Shown in pieces: positions 5,689-6,048 of a DNA stretch of 6,048 bases (its first letter is position 1; each line of letters begins with the position of its first letter). Source of the DNA: JAGWRA01 sp035534615. GTDB taxonomy: Bacteria > Acidobacteriota > Vicinamibacteria > Vicinamibacterales > CAVVIG01. The translations under genes and the position numbers were made by a program. The stretch lies in the NCBI GenBank assembly GCA_035534615.1, contig DATLRO010000046.1, positions 1 to 6,048 of the forward strand, in the 5' to 3' direction. The notes below the pieces were generated by a model. That model worked only from the letters and a program-made list of their open reading frames with translations, searched no databases and was not told the origin of the DNA.

Positions 5689-5814
5689 CGCGTCGGACGA
5701 CCGGCGACAGCCATGGTGCGTTCCCGGTGTCGCGAAATGCGCCCGTCCGCGTCCCGCTGACGCTCGGGCTGGCCCGGCACCTCTCTTGCTGACCTTGGGC
5801 CCGGAGAACCACGG

Positions 5815-6048
5815 ATGACCACTACGCACATCATCGATCGAGCATGGCTCATCCCGGCGGCACTCGTCGCACTGCTGTGTGCGCCCGCGCCCGCGTTCGC
5901 GCAACGACTCCCGGCCAACGCGACGCCGCCGTCGGCGTCCTGGACGAGACCGGCGGCGGGCAACGCCGCCGATTACGTCGGCCCGGAGCGCTGCGCGACC
6001 TGTCACAAGGCGGAGTTCACGGAGTTCGAGAAGACGCCCCACGCGCGG
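5815..6048 (+). CDS. Exported multiheme-type cytochrome c, N-terminal part only
   Basis: The frame is open for 78 codons to the window edge, so the C-terminus is missing. The ATG follows GGAG (5803-5806) with an 8-nt spacer. Residues 1-29 form a signal peptide with a hydrophobic core (LIPAALVALLCAPAPAFA) and a clear cleavage site at AFA before Q30. A low-complexity proline/alanine linker leads to the first heme site CATCH (C60, C63, H64), where heme is covalently attached after export. The context YVGPERCATCHKAEF followed by EKTPHA is typical of multiheme cytochromes of the c554/DmsE-like or TPR-cytochrome kind, in which such a nearby histidine (H76) often ligates another heme. Role in the periplasm is electron transfer or, in some relatives, carriage by a TPR domain; which one cannot be told from the fragment. 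No relation to the polyphosphate genes is evident. Confidence 0.85.
   Translation, partial: MTTTHIIDRAWLIPAALVALLCAPAPAFAQRLPANATPPSASWTRPAAGNAADYVGPERCATCHKAEFTEFEKTPHAR

Larger units (their letters stand above)
5386..5814. other. Gene-free stretch between kinase operon and cytochrome gene
   Basis: I find no convincing gene in these 429 bp. Short open frames exist on both strands, but their products look like out-of-phase GC-rich translation and none has a matching ribosome binding site. The first 40 bases after the kinase stop contain GC palindromes (GGCGGCCGCC at 5400-5409, GGGCGCGCCC at 5417-5426) without T-runs. A strong hairpin follows at 5464-5495, and a set of mutually exclusive hairpins ending in a T-run lies at 5612-5688. 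No sigma-70 promoter with both boxes is evident; the right half is most likely the leader of the cytochrome gene. Confidence 0.6.

Noticed and set aside
5530..5760. Possible small gene in the gap before the cytochrome
   Set aside because: No ribosome binding site, no recognisable motif, and it runs through the hairpin-rich leader; it looks like chance coding.
1..6048. CRISPR arrays, insertion sequences, tRNA or rRNA genes
   Set aside because: No regularly spaced repeats, transposase frames, terminal inverted repeats or RNA-gene signatures were seen on reading both strands.

Overview
This is a GC-rich window (roughly 70% by eye, not computed) from a bacterium. The gene set is a DUF6526 membrane protein, a CHAD/SixA pair, Ppx/GppA with an HD domain, paired thymidylate-kinase-like proteins and a secreted multiheme cytochrome c. 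It resembles what is seen in Acidobacteriota (Vicinamibacteria-like) genomes and metagenome bins. That lineage is an inference from gene content and composition; no rRNA or tRNA is present to test it.

Layout. The left edge (1-192, minus) holds the first 64 codons of an unrecognised secreted protein that leaves the window. A 166-bp spacer separates it from a divergent small membrane protein with a DUF6526 signature (359-793, plus). This ends 15 bp from the convergent end of a two-gene minus-strand operon: a CHAD-domain protein (1329-2255) followed after 13 nt by a SixA-type phosphohistidine phosphatase (809-1315). Divergent from that operon, across a control region of about 150 bp (2256-2409) with an AT-rich island and a 24-bp inverted repeat, lies a plus-strand operon. 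It encodes a Ppx/GppA exopolyphosphatase with a C-terminal HD domain (from 2410), then two thymidylate-kinase-fold proteins (3947-4618 and 4615-5385). The two kinase genes overlap by ATGA. A 429-bp gene-free stretch (5386-5814) follows, with a perfect 13-bp-stem hairpin and, nearer the next gene, a terminator-like structure preceded by alternative hairpins. The right edge (5815-6048, plus) holds the first 78 codons of an exported CxxCH cytochrome.

How the genes may work together. The central 4.6 kb (809-5385) looks like one divergent polyphosphate module. CHAD is a basic helical domain that binds polyphosphate, Ppx hydrolyses polyphosphate or pppGpp, and SixA removes phosphate from histidine. 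The two P-loop kinases share a fold with dTMP kinases and with PPK2 polyphosphate kinases, but both lack the REPGG motif of genuine dTMP kinases. The second also has arginine in place of the Walker A lysine. A paired active/degenerate nucleotide-kinase unit tied to a polyphosphate hydrolase is the part of this window most likely to be undescribed. Its function here is inferred from context only.

Odd points to keep in mind: the ppx reading frame runs 188 nt into the first kinase gene, probably through loss of a stop by a one-base shift. The ppx/CHAD control region also contains near-identical translation starts on both strands, so both start sites are uncertain.
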